A stretch of DNA of 64,000 nucleotides from Rhizorhabdus wittichii RW1. GTDB taxonomy: Bacteria > Pseudomonadota > Alphaproteobacteria > Sphingomonadales > Sphingomonadaceae. Positions 7,768-15,169 of the stretch are shown in pieces (the stretch's first letter is position 1; every line of letters starts with the position of its first letter). The stretch covers positions 4,839,501 to 4,903,500 of the forward strand of contig CP000699.1 of NCBI GenBank assembly GCA_000016765.1, written 5' to 3'. Made by a program: the position numbers and the translations under genes. The notes under the pieces were generated by a model. That model was not told where the DNA came from. It saw only the letters and a list, made by a program, of their open reading frames with translations, and searched no databases.

Positions 7768-8901
7768 ATGCCGCGTCCCCGTCCCGCCCTGTCCTTCGCC
7801 ATCCTCCTCGCCGCAGCGACGGCCGCGCCGGCGATCGCCGCGCAGGCGCCGATCACGGGGGGCCGGCCTTTCGCCGACAAGCCGTTCAAGGTGGAGGAGG
7901 TCGCGCGCTTCGACAGCCCCTGGGCGATGACCTTCCTGCCGGGCGGCCACATGCTGGTCACCGAGAAGGCGGGCCGGCTGCTGCTGCTGTCGCCCGACGG
8001 CGCGCGGCGCACTGCGGTCGAGGGCGTGCCCGCCGTCGATTCAAGCGGGCAGGGCGCGCTGGGCGAGGTCGTCGCGCATCCCGACTTCGCGACCAACGGC
8101 CTGGTCTATTTCAGCTATTCGGCGCCGGGATCGCCGAACGGCATCGTGCTGGCGCGCGGCAAGCTGGTCGGCGACCTCGGCGGCGCGCGGCTGGAGGGCG
8201 TGACGACGCTCTATCGCGCCCATCCGCTCAAGAGCGGCGGCCATTATGCGGGGCGGATCGCCTTCTCGCCCGACGGCCATCTCTTCTTCTCGATGGGCGA
8301 GCGGCAGAAATTCACGCCGGCGCAGGAGCCCGACGGCGTCCTCGGCAAGGTCGTCCGCCTGACGATGGACGGCCAGCCGGCGCCGGGCAATCCGCTGGCG
8401 GCGAAAGGGTTCGACCCGGCGGTCTGGAGCTATGGGCACCGCAATCCGTTGGGCCTGGCCTTCGACCTCGAAGGGCGGCTGTGGGACGCGGAGATGGGAC
8501 CCAAGGGCGGTGACGAGGTCAACCTGATCCTGCCGGGCCGCAACTATGGCTGGCCGATCGTCTCCAACGGCGACCATTATGACGGCAAGCCGATCCCCGA
8601 CCATGTGACCCGGCCCGAGTTCGAGGCCCCGAAGGTGAGCTGGAACCCGTCGATCTCGCCGTCGAGCCTGCTGGTCTATTCGGGCAAGCTCTTCCCCCAA
8701 TGGCGCGGCAAGGCGCTGGTCGGCGCGCTGTCGGGCGAGATGCTGATCCTCGTCGACCTGGGCGAGGAGGGCGCGAAGGAAGAGGCGCGCTATGCGATGG
8801 GCCAGCGCATCCGCGCGGTCGACCAGGGGCCCGACGGTGCGGTCTATGTGCTGGAGGACAAGGCGGGCGGGCGATTGCTGCGGCTGATGCCGGCGGGCTG
8901 A
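7768..8901 (+). CDS. PQQ-dependent sugar dehydrogenase (YliI/Gdh-B-like)
   Basis: 377 residues with a Sec-type signal peptide (hydrophobic stretch ending AIAAQA near residue 25) followed by a six-bladed beta-propeller of the soluble glucose/aldose dehydrogenase family. Recognisable family segments are FDSPWAMTFLPGG, GGHYAGRIAFSPDG, GHRNPLGLAFD and GRNYGWP. Members oxidise aldoses in the periplasm with bound PQQ and calcium. The ATG at 7768 has a good CAGGAG site 8-13 nt upstream. The gene is intact. No PQQ biosynthesis genes are in this window. Confidence 0.88.
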   Translation: MPRPRPALSFAILLAAATAAPAIAAQAPITGGRPFADKPFKVEEVARFDSPWAMTFLPGGHMLVTEKAGRLLLLSPDGARRTAVEGVPAVDSSGQGALGEVVAHPDFATNGLVYFSYSAPGSPNGIVLARGKLVGDLGGARLEGVTTLYRAHPLKSGGHYAGRIAFSPDGHLFFSMGERQKFTPAQEPDGVLGKVVRLTMDGQPAPGNPLAAKGFDPAVWSYGHRNPLGLAFDLEGRLWDAEMGPKGGDEVNLILPGRNYGWPIVSNGDHYDGKPIPDHVTRPEFEAPKVSWNPSISPSSLLVYSGKLFPQWRGKALVGALSGEMLILVDLGEEGAKEEARYAMGQRIRAVDQGPDGAVYVLEDKAGGRLLRLMPAG

Positions 8902-8918
8902 CGCCCGCTAGACTCGCT

Positions 8919-9005
8919 CCGGTTCAGGTTGAACCGGATCGAGGCTGCCTTCCCCTGGTTTGCCATGATTTCCGAGCCGGCAGATGTACCATCTGCCTCG
9001 AAATC
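8919..9005. repeat. Composite palindromic intergenic repeat, copy B
   Basis: Hairpin 8919-8937 (CCGGTTCA/TGAACCGG) followed by hairpin 8967-9005 (outer GATTTC/GAAATC, inner GGCAGATG/CATCTGCC). The second hairpin is a near copy of that at 522-561, including the flanking CTCTA. It lies between convergent genes, where it would suit bidirectional termination. Confidence 0.75.
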
Positions 9006-9008
9006 ACT

Positions 9009-9689
9009 CTAGGGCCGCCGCAGGACGAGGACCGAAACCTCGCAGCGGATGCGGAAGCCGAGCGACTCGTAGAGCCGGATCGCGCCGGTATTGCTGGCAT
9101 AGGCGTGGAGGAAGGGGACCTCGCCACGCCCAGCGATCCGGTTGGCGACGATGGTCGAAAGCAAGCCGGCAAGCCCCTGCCCGCGGAAGTCGGGATGGGT
9201 GCAGACGCCGCTGACCTCGCAATGGCCGCGCGGCTTCAGCCGCTCGCCCGCCATCGCGGCGAGCCGTCCGTCGATCCGGATGCCGATGAAGCCGCCGAAA
9301 AGATGGGTGTTCGGCAGGAAGGGGCCGGGCTCGGTGAGCGTCGCCAGCGCGAGCATCTCGGGCGCGTCGGCATCGCCGAGCGGCACGACCCGGCCATCGG
9401 GCCGCGCGGGTTGGAGTGCTTCGGCGACCATCTGGACCCCCACCGCCTCCTTGTCGACGATCGCGCCGGGCGGAACGGCGATCGGGCCGGCTTCGAGCAG
9501 GACGAGGGCGCCATCCGAGGGGAGCAGCCCGGTCAATGCCGATTGCGCCTCGATCGAGCTGTCGCGGGCGGCGGCGAAAGGGCTGATGTCGGGCCGGTAG
9601 CGCCGAGCCCCCGGATCGCCCAGCGCGAAGGCCGCATGCCGGTCCGCCAGCGCCTCCCAAATCGGACGATCGAGCGGATGCGCGCTCAT
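9009..9689 (-). CDS. GNAT family N-acetyltransferase
   Basis: 226 residues. The C-terminal half is a GNAT fold (FR47-like) with the acetyl-CoA-binding motif in VCTHPDFRGQGLAGLL and the late YASNTGAIRLYESLGF segment typical of the family. The N-terminal half is variable, as usual for substrate-binding portions. The start is the ATG at 9689 (MSAHPLDRPIW); longer in-frame starts give a low-complexity Pro/Arg extension. Substrate unknown. Confidence 0.85.
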   Translation of the reverse strand: MSAHPLDRPIWEALADRHAAFALGDPGARRYRPDISPFAAARDSSIEAQSALTGLLPSDGALVLLEAGPIAVPPGAIVDKEAVGVQMVAEALQPARPDGRVVPLGDADAPEMLALATLTEPGPFLPNTHLFGGFIGIRIDGRLAAMAGERLKPRGHCEVSGVCTHPDFRGQGLAGLLSTIVANRIAGRGEVPFLHAYASNTGAIRLYESLGFRIRCEVSVLVLRRP

Positions 9690-9896
9690 GGACGCGCTGG
9701 ACGGCGAAGATGGCAAGCGATGGCCCCCGGACGACTGGCTTTGGGGCGTGACGCCCCGCCCTGGAGGACGGCGGGGCGGGGCACGCTCAAGCACAAACCG
9801 CCCCCGAATATGCGCGGCATTGTGCCCTGTCGAAGGCTATAGCGCATTTTCAGGCCGTCCGCGAGAGGCACGGCGCAAAGTCGCGATACTCAAAGG

Positions 9897-9929
9897 GAAA
9901 AACCCGCCGGGCCGTGGTCCCGGCGGGTT
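9897..9929 (-). terminator. Rho-independent terminator for the response regulator-HNH operon
   Basis: An 11-bp perfect stem AACCCGCCGGG/CCCGGCGGGTT with a 7-nt loop. Read on the minus strand it is followed by a run of five T. It sits about 100 nt downstream of the HNH gene stop. Confidence 0.8.
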
Positions 9930-10027
9930 CGTTCTCCTAAAAAGCCGGGGGTAGAGGGGGCTTTCCGGCCTGTCGGTAAAACCGTCGGCCCATTGCCCGG
10001 GTTCCGTCGCATAGCCCCGCTTTTCGG

Positions 10028-10312
10028 TCATCGACGCCGGATCGTCCGGGTCGGGGCGTGGAAGTCGGGGGGCTTGTCGGCGATCCATGCCAGGAAGCGG
10101 GCGACGTCCGGATGCCGGCGCACCGGGTCGGGATCGGCGGGAAGGCGCGCCAGTTCGGCATTGCTGAAATGGGCATGGATGGTGCGGTGGCAGATCGGGT
10201 GGAGCGGCACCGTCTCGCGCCCGCCCCGGCTTTTCGGATGCGGGTGATGCCATTCGATCCGCCGGCCGAGCGGACGGCCGCACAGCCAGCAGCGAGGATC
10301 GGTCGTCGACAT
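10028..10312 (-). CDS. Small HNH endonuclease
   Basis: 94 residues. The N-terminal two thirds form an HNH fold: CWLC knuckle, WHHPHPKSRGG as the first His strand, and LHPICHRTIHAHF as the finger helix supplying the remaining ligands. Free-standing HNH proteins of this size are common in Sphingomonadaceae next to housekeeping genes and may be DNA-nicking or repair enzymes. It lies 7 nt behind the response regulator on the same strand, so the two are probably cotranscribed and end at the terminator at 9897-9929. Confidence 0.8.
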   Translation of the reverse strand: MSTTDPRCWLCGRPLGRRIEWHHPHPKSRGGRETVPLHPICHRTIHAHFSNAELARLPADPDPVRRHPDVARFLAWIADKPPDFHAPTRTIRRR

Positions 10313-10319
10313 CCAGATC

Positions 10320-10718
10320 CTAATCGAGCAGCCGGGCCAGTTCGGCGAGCAGCGCGGCAGCGCGATAGGGCTTCTGGAGGAAAGGAACCGGGGCCGGCAC
10401 CGTCGCATCCTCGCGCTGGAGATGGCCCGAGGTCAGGATCAGCGGCAGGCCGGGCCAGCGTTCGCGCACCCGATAGGCCAGTCCGAGCCCGTCGATCGTC
10501 CCCGGCATCTTGATGTCGGTGAAGACGAGGTCGATCTCGTCATGCACTTCGAGCAGGATCAGCGCCTGGTCGGCATCCTGCGCCTCGATCGTCGCATAGC
10601 CGGCATCCTCGATCGCATCGACCGCGATCATGCGCACGAACAACTCGTCCTCGACGACGAGGACGGTCGCCTTGGCACGGGTCGAATTCTTCCTTCCCTG
10701 CAACTCCGCTCGTCCCAC
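10320..10718 (-). CDS. Single-domain response regulator
   Basis: 132 residues, a receiver domain and nothing else: acidic pair in VVEDE (22-25), phospho-acceptor Asp68 in FTDIKMPG, the conserved Thr/Ser in ILTSG and Lys in FLQKPY. There is no output domain, so it probably works by phosphotransfer or protein interaction. The frame opens with GTG at 10718; the first 15 residues are not conserved-looking and the true start could be internal. The two hybrid histidine kinases at 38-42 kb are too distant to claim as partners. Confidence 0.85.
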   Translation of the reverse strand: MGRAELQGRKNSTRAKATVLVVEDELFVRMIAVDAIEDAGYATIEAQDADQALILLEVHDEIDLVFTDIKMPGTIDGLGLAYRVRERWPGLPLILTSGHLQREDATVPAPVPFLQKPYRAAALLAELARLLD

Positions 10719-10925
10719 CGGCGTGTCGTTGCATCTTCCGGTGCCCGATTTTCGTTACGGAATCCAGAGCAGGCCCCTCTATAATGGCGGGCGGCGCGTC
10801 GCGATGCGCGGAAGAGTCCCGATGGTGCGATGCTGGTGAAATAATCATCGGGCAGTGGAACCCGGTCTCGGGCCGCGCCGTATCTGCCCGCGCCACCCAA
10901 GGCATGAACCAGGGGAGAATGTAGG

Positions 10926-11201
10926 ATGTCCACCGTCAAGACCGGCGTCAGTGCCGCCGCTTCCGCCGCCCTCATCGCCTTTGCCGCGATGCAGGCCGCG
11001 CCCGCGCTGGCGGATGCCGCCACCGAAGCCAAGACCGTTCACTGCTATGGCGTCAACAGCTGCAAGGGCGCGTCCGACTGCGCCACGGCCGAGCATTCGT
11101 GCAAGGGCCAGAACGCCTGCAAGGGCCAGGGCTACAAGGAGATGACCGCCGACGCCTGCAAGGCGGCCGGCGGCACCACCACCGAGCCCAAGAAGAAATA
11201 A
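10926..11201 (+). CDS. bufA: BufA-type bufferin (periplasmic metallophore precursor)
   Basis: 91 residues with a signal peptide (hydrophobic stretch to APALADA, about residue 30) and a Cys-rich mature part. The Cys motifs HCYGVNSCKG, DCATAEHSCKG and NACKGQGY look like the BufA2 branch rather than DUF2282/BufA1. Bufferins are ribosomally made, post-translationally modified peptides in which Cys residues are converted (thiooxazole type) by BufB/BufC and which bind copper in the periplasm. The next two genes are exactly those enzymes, so the assignment is strong. Confidence 0.85.
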   Translation: MSTVKTGVSAAASAALIAFAAMQAAPALADAATEAKTVHCYGVNSCKGASDCATAEHSCKGQNACKGQGYKEMTADACKAAGGTTTEPKKK

Positions 11202-11212
11202 GGTCCGGAACG

Positions 11213-11237
11213 GCCGGGCGGCTCGTTCGCCCGGCCG
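11213..11237 (+). other. Intercistronic hairpin between bufA and bufB
   Basis: A perfect 9-bp stem GGCCGGGCG/CGCCCGGCC with a 7-nt loop lies in the 46-nt gap after bufA. No T-run follows, so it is more likely an mRNA-stabilising or partially attenuating structure than a full terminator. It would favour more of the peptide than of the modifying enzymes. Confidence 0.5.
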
Positions 11238-11247
11238 GTCTCCCGCG

Positions 11248-12084
11248 ATGTCCGGCATGTCCCGCTCCCTCTTCGGCCTCGGCCTGCGCAAGCCGCATTA
11301 TGGCGACTTCCTCGACGGTGATGCGCCCGTCGCGGTCGACTTCGTCGAGGTGATCTCCGAGAATTTCATGGTGCCCGGCGGACGGCCGCGCGACGTGCTG
11401 CGCCGGGTGCGCGAACGCCACCCGGTCGCGCTGCACGGCGTGTCGATGTCGGTGGGGTCGGCGGACGGGATCGACCGCGACTATCTGGCGCGGCTCCGCC
11501 TGCTGGCGGACGAGGTCGATCCGCTGTTCGTTTCCGACCATCTGTGCTGGACGCGGATCGAGGGGTTCAATGCGCACGACCTGTTGCCGCTGCCCTATAC
11601 CGAGGAAGCGCTCGATGTGGTCTGCGCCAATATCGCGATCGCGCAGGACGTGCTCGGCCGGGCGATGCTGATCGAGAATCCGTCGAGCTATGTCGCCTTC
11701 GACGCACCGATGACCGAATGGGAATTCCTCGACGCGATGTGCGCCCGCACCGGCTGCGGGCTGCTGCTCGACGTCAACAACATCTATGTCAGCGCGAGCA
11801 ATCACGGCTTCGACGCGCAGGCCTATCTGGCCGGCATCCCTGCCGACCGGGTCGCGCAGATCCATCTCGCGGGGCATAGCCAGGGACGCACGCTGCTGAT
11901 CGACACGCACGACCGGCCGGTGCCGCCGCCGGTATGGGCGCTCTACGAGGCGGCGATCGCGAAGCTGGGTCCGGTCGCGACGATGATCGAGCGCGACGAC
12001 GACATCCCGCCGCTGGCCGAACTGATCGACGAGCTGCAGGTTGCGCGCGACATGGCGAACGCGCACATGCGGAGGGCGGCGTGA
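11248..12084 (+). CDS. bufB: BufB/MbnB-like multinuclear iron oxidase (DUF692)
   Basis: 278 residues, a TIM-barrel DUF692 protein. Visible family landmarks are GLGLRKPHY near the N-terminus, LHGVSMSVG, VSDHLCWT, LIENPSSY, LLLDVNNIYVS and HLAGHS, which supply the His/Asp/Glu ligands of the iron cluster. With BufC it modifies Cys residues of the bufferin peptide. The gene starts 46 nt after bufA and overlaps bufC by GTGA. Intact and of normal length. Confidence 0.9.
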   Translation: MSGMSRSLFGLGLRKPHYGDFLDGDAPVAVDFVEVISENFMVPGGRPRDVLRRVRERHPVALHGVSMSVGSADGIDRDYLARLRLLADEVDPLFVSDHLCWTRIEGFNAHDLLPLPYTEEALDVVCANIAIAQDVLGRAMLIENPSSYVAFDAPMTEWEFLDAMCARTGCGLLLDVNNIYVSASNHGFDAQAYLAGIPADRVAQIHLAGHSQGRTLLIDTHDRPVPPPVWALYEAAIAKLGPVATMIERDDDIPPLAELIDELQVARDMANAHMRRAA

Positions 12085-12827
12085 GCCTGCTGGCGATGCA
12101 GCGCGATTTCCGCGCATGGCTGTCCGAATCCTCGGACGATGCCGCGCTGCGGATCGGCGAGGCGGCGCGGCCCGGGCTCGACGTCTATCACGACAATTAT
12201 CGCGCGGCGCTGGCCAACTGCCTGGCCGAGGTGTTCGAGCGGGTGCTCCTGTGGATCGGCGAGGAGCGCTTCCGGTCGACGGCGGCGGCGCATATCGACG
12301 TCACCCCGCCGCACGCCTGGACGCTCGACGCCTATGCCGGCGACTTTCCGGAGACGCTCGACCTGCTGTTCCGCGACGATCCCGAGATCGCCGAACTGGG
12401 TTGGCTCGACCTCGCTTTGTCGGAAGCCTTCGTCGGCTCCGACGCCGTGCCGGTCGATCCGGGCCGGCTGGGCGAGGTCGACTGGGACCGGGCGGTGCTG
12501 CGCCTGTCGCCGACGCTGGCGACCCATGTCTTCCGCAGCAATGCGGCGGCGATCTGGTCGGCGCTGTCGGCGGGCGAGGTTCCCCCGGCCGCTGCGCTGC
12601 TGCCCGAACCGGTGACGATCCTGCTGTGGCGCAAGGGCCTGACGCCCTGTTTCCGGACGGCCGAGCCGGGCGAAGGGCAGGCAATCGCGCTCGCCCGGTC
12701 CGGCGCCGATTTCAACGCGATCTGTGCCGCGATGATCGAGCGGCTGGGCGAGCAGGAGGGCATCGCCGCAGCGGGTGGGTTCCTCGGGCGCTGGATCGGC
12801 GACGATCTGGTCGTCGGGATCGATTGA
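12081..12827 (+). CDS. bufC: BufC-like partner protein (DUF2063 domain)
   Basis: 248 residues. The N-terminal 90 residues are a DUF2063 / 'putative DNA-binding' domain (QRDFRAWL... GLDVYHDNYRAALANCLAEVF), as in MbnC/BufC. These proteins pair with MbnB/BufB to recruit the precursor peptide and are not DNA-binders in this setting. The start chosen is the GTG at 12081, which overlaps the bufB stop and implies translational coupling. The C-terminal part is variable. It ends the operon; a convergent DUF808 gene follows within 12 nt. Confidence 0.85.
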   Translation: MSLLAMQRDFRAWLSESSDDAALRIGEAARPGLDVYHDNYRAALANCLAEVFERVLLWIGEERFRSTAAAHIDVTPPHAWTLDAYAGDFPETLDLLFRDDPEIAELGWLDLALSEAFVGSDAVPVDPGRLGEVDWDRAVLRLSPTLATHVFRSNAAAIWSALSAGEVPPAAALLPEPVTILLWRKGLTPCFRTAEPGEGQAIALARSGADFNAICAAMIERLGEQEGIAAAGGFLGRWIGDDLVVGID

Positions 12828-12839
12828 GCCGAAGCGGCG

Positions 12840-13775
12840 TCAGTGCCCCTTGCCGCGCAGCTTGCCGGCGAGATGGACGATGGGGACGATCGCCCCGCCG
12901 ACCGCGAGACCGGCGATGCCCGATCCGAATGCGGTAACCAGCCAGCCGACGATGCCGCCGATCGCCGGGGCGGCATGGGCGGCGGCTTCGCTGAGATGGT
13001 GGAGGAAATGGGCGGGAGCGGGGAAGCCGAGCACCTCGAGGCCGTGGACCAGGATGCCGCCGCCGACCCAGATCATCGCGGCGGTGCCGATGATCGACAG
13101 CCAGCGCATCACCACCGGCATGCCCTTGACCAGCGCGCAGCCCAGCGTGCGCGTCGCCGGCTTGCGGGCGAGGTGCAGGCCGATATCGTCCATCTTCACG
13201 ATCAGTCCCACGACGCCGTAGACGCCGGCGGTGATCGCGACGCCGACCGCGGCGAGGACGATCGCCTGCATCGGGATCGTCTGGCTCGACACCTCGGCCA
13301 GCGCGATCGCCATGATCTCGGCCGACAGGATCAGGTCGGTGCGGATCGCCCCGGATATCTGTTCCTTCTCCAGCGTGGCCGGGTCGGTGGCGGCGACATG
13401 CTCCTCGACCGGATGATGGCCGCCCAGTGCCTCGATCACCTTCTCCGCCCCTTCGAAGCAGAGGAAGGCGCCGCCGAGCATCAGCAGCGGCGTCACCGCC
13501 CAGGGCGCGAAGGCGCTGAGCAGCAGCGCCGCGGGCAGCAGGATGAGCAGCTTGTTGCGGAGCGATCCGACCGCAATCCGCGCGATGATCGGAAGCTCGC
13601 GATCGGGCGTCAGGCCGGTGACGTAGCGCGGCGTGACCGCGGCATCGTCGACCACGACGCCGACCGCCTTGGTGCCGGCCTTGCCCGCCGCCGCGCCGAC
13701 ATCGTCGAGCGAGGCCGCGGCGAGCTTGGTCAGCCCCGCGATATCGTCCAGCAATGCGACCAGTCCCGACGCCAT
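12840..13775 (-). CDS. DUF808 (YedI-like) inner membrane protein
   Basis: 311 residues. MASGLVALLDDIAGLTKLAAASLDDVG at the start and the conserved KAVGVVVDDAAVTPRYVTG are hallmarks of DUF808. Several hydrophobic helices follow (LLILLPAALLLSAF, AIVLAAVGVAITAGVYGVVGL, AAMIWVGGGILVHGLEVLG, and a C-terminal Gly-rich helix). Function of the family is unknown. The start at 13775 is preceded on the minus strand by a GGAAGG region. It is divergent from the potassium channel gene. Confidence 0.85.
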   Translation of the reverse strand: MASGLVALLDDIAGLTKLAAASLDDVGAAAGKAGTKAVGVVVDDAAVTPRYVTGLTPDRELPIIARIAVGSLRNKLLILLPAALLLSAFAPWAVTPLLMLGGAFLCFEGAEKVIEALGGHHPVEEHVAATDPATLEKEQISGAIRTDLILSAEIMAIALAEVSSQTIPMQAIVLAAVGVAITAGVYGVVGLIVKMDDIGLHLARKPATRTLGCALVKGMPVVMRWLSIIGTAAMIWVGGGILVHGLEVLGFPAPAHFLHHLSEAAAHAAPAIGGIVGWLVTAFGSGIAGLAVGGAIVPIVHLAGKLRGKGH

Positions 13776-13879
13776 CGATCTTCCTTCCTGACCCTGCTTG
13801 GTGCATCCCTGTAGAGGGAGCGGCGAACGGGTCAAAGGCGAACTGCCTCCGTAGTGGCCGCCGGAACGAAAGGAACCCC

Positions 13880-14905
13880 GTGCTCCGCCCAAGACCGCGT
13901 CGTGACCAGAGGCTGCTTCTCCACCGCAAGAGCGGGACGCCGGTCTGGCTGTCGCTGCTGTGGCGGGTGGCGCTGGCCTTCGCGCTGATCGCGGTCGCGC
14001 TGGCCGGGCACTGGATCGACCGGGGCGGGCTGCGCGACAATATCGACGGCGCGATCAGCTTCGTCGACGTGCTCTATTTCACGATGATCACAGTCACCAC
14101 GGTCGGCTATGGCGATATCGTGCCGGTGACCGAGCGGGCCCGCCTGTTCGACACCTTCGTCGTCACGCCGGTCCGGCTGTTCGTCTGGCTGATCTTCCTG
14201 GGGACCGCCTATGAATTCCTGCTCAAGCATGTCTGGGAGAAGTGGCGTATGAGCGTGATCCAGCGGAAGCTGCGCGGCCATGTCGTGATCGCCGGCTATG
14301 GCACGACCGGATCGGAGGCGGCGAGCGAGCTGGTCCGGCGTGGCCTCACGCCCGCCGAGATCGTCGTCATCGATCCGCGCCAGGACAATCTGCGCGCGGC
14401 CGAAGCGAGCGGCGCCAATGTGATCGACGGCGACGCGACCCGCAATTCGACCCTGGAGGCGGTGCGGGTCGCCGAAGCCAAGGCGATCATCGTCGCCGCC
14501 GGGCGTGACGATACGTCGATCCTGATCGTGCTCACCGCTCGGCGGCTGGCGCCCGGCGTGCCGATCAGCGTGATCATCCGGTCCGAGGACAATGAGGCGC
14601 TGGCGCGACAGGCGGGCGCCGACACGGTGATCAACCCGGCCAGCTTCGCCGGGCTGCTGCTGGCCGGATCGACCCATGGGCCGCACATCGCCGACTATAT
14701 GGCCGACCTCGCCAATGCCGACGGGCGGGTGACGCTGCGCGAACGGGCCGTGTCGGCGGAGGAAGTGGGCAAGCCGCTGGCGGCGATCGTCACCGGCCTC
14801 GGCCTGCGGATCTACCGCGACGGGGCGCCTCACGGTTTCTGGGAGGAGGCCGCCGGCCGGCTGGAATCCGGCGACCAGATCGTCGAGGTGGTCCCGAGGA
14901 GTTGA
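13880..14905 (+). CDS. Two-helix potassium channel with RCK/TrkA-N domain
   Basis: 341 residues: a transmembrane helix (about 25-43), the pore with selectivity filter TVGYGD, a second helix (VRLFVWLIFLGTAYEFLL), then a cytoplasmic RCK domain starting GHVVIAGYGTTGSEAA with a Rossmann GxGxxG-like loop. The C-terminal portion (about 280-341) looks like a TrkA-C module. It conducts K+ gated by ligand binding to the RCK ring. The start chosen is the GTG at 13880 with AAGGA 5 nt upstream. Confidence 0.88.
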   Translation: MLRPRPRRDQRLLLHRKSGTPVWLSLLWRVALAFALIAVALAGHWIDRGGLRDNIDGAISFVDVLYFTMITVTTVGYGDIVPVTERARLFDTFVVTPVRLFVWLIFLGTAYEFLLKHVWEKWRMSVIQRKLRGHVVIAGYGTTGSEAASELVRRGLTPAEIVVIDPRQDNLRAAEASGANVIDGDATRNSTLEAVRVAEAKAIIVAAGRDDTSILIVLTARRLAPGVPISVIIRSEDNEALARQAGADTVINPASFAGLLLAGSTHGPHIADYMADLANADGRVTLRERAVSAEEVGKPLAAIVTGLGLRIYRDGAPHGFWEEAAGRLESGDQIVEVVPRS

Positions 14906-14947
14906 GGCGGGGTTCCGTAGCGCGGGCCTGTCCTGTAGGATGGCGGG

Positions 14948-15169
14948 ATGCTGTTCTCCGGTAAGCTCGCGATCCTGCGCTACGACACGCCCCAATTCTC
15001 CATCGTCCAGCGGGGCGACCATGTGCTGTGCGCGGTGACGGGGGAGCGGATTCCGCTCAACGAGCTGCGCTATTGGAGCGTCGATCATCAGGAGGCCTAT
15101 CGCGGGCCGGCCGAGGCCCATGCCGCCTATGCGGCGGGCGGCGCCGCGCGGCTCAGCCGGCGAGGCTGA
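14948..15169 (+). CDS. DUF2093 family small protein
   Basis: 73 residues. The sequence FSIVQRGDHVLCAVTGERIPLNELRYWSVDHQEAY is the body of the DUF2093 family, found throughout Sphingomonadales and Rhizobiales. Function unknown; probably a small soluble protein. Its 3' end overlaps the convergent FAD oxidoreductase gene by 17 bp. Confidence 0.8.
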   Translation: MLFSGKLAILRYDTPQFSIVQRGDHVLCAVTGERIPLNELRYWSVDHQEAYRGPAEAHAAYAAGGAARLSRRG

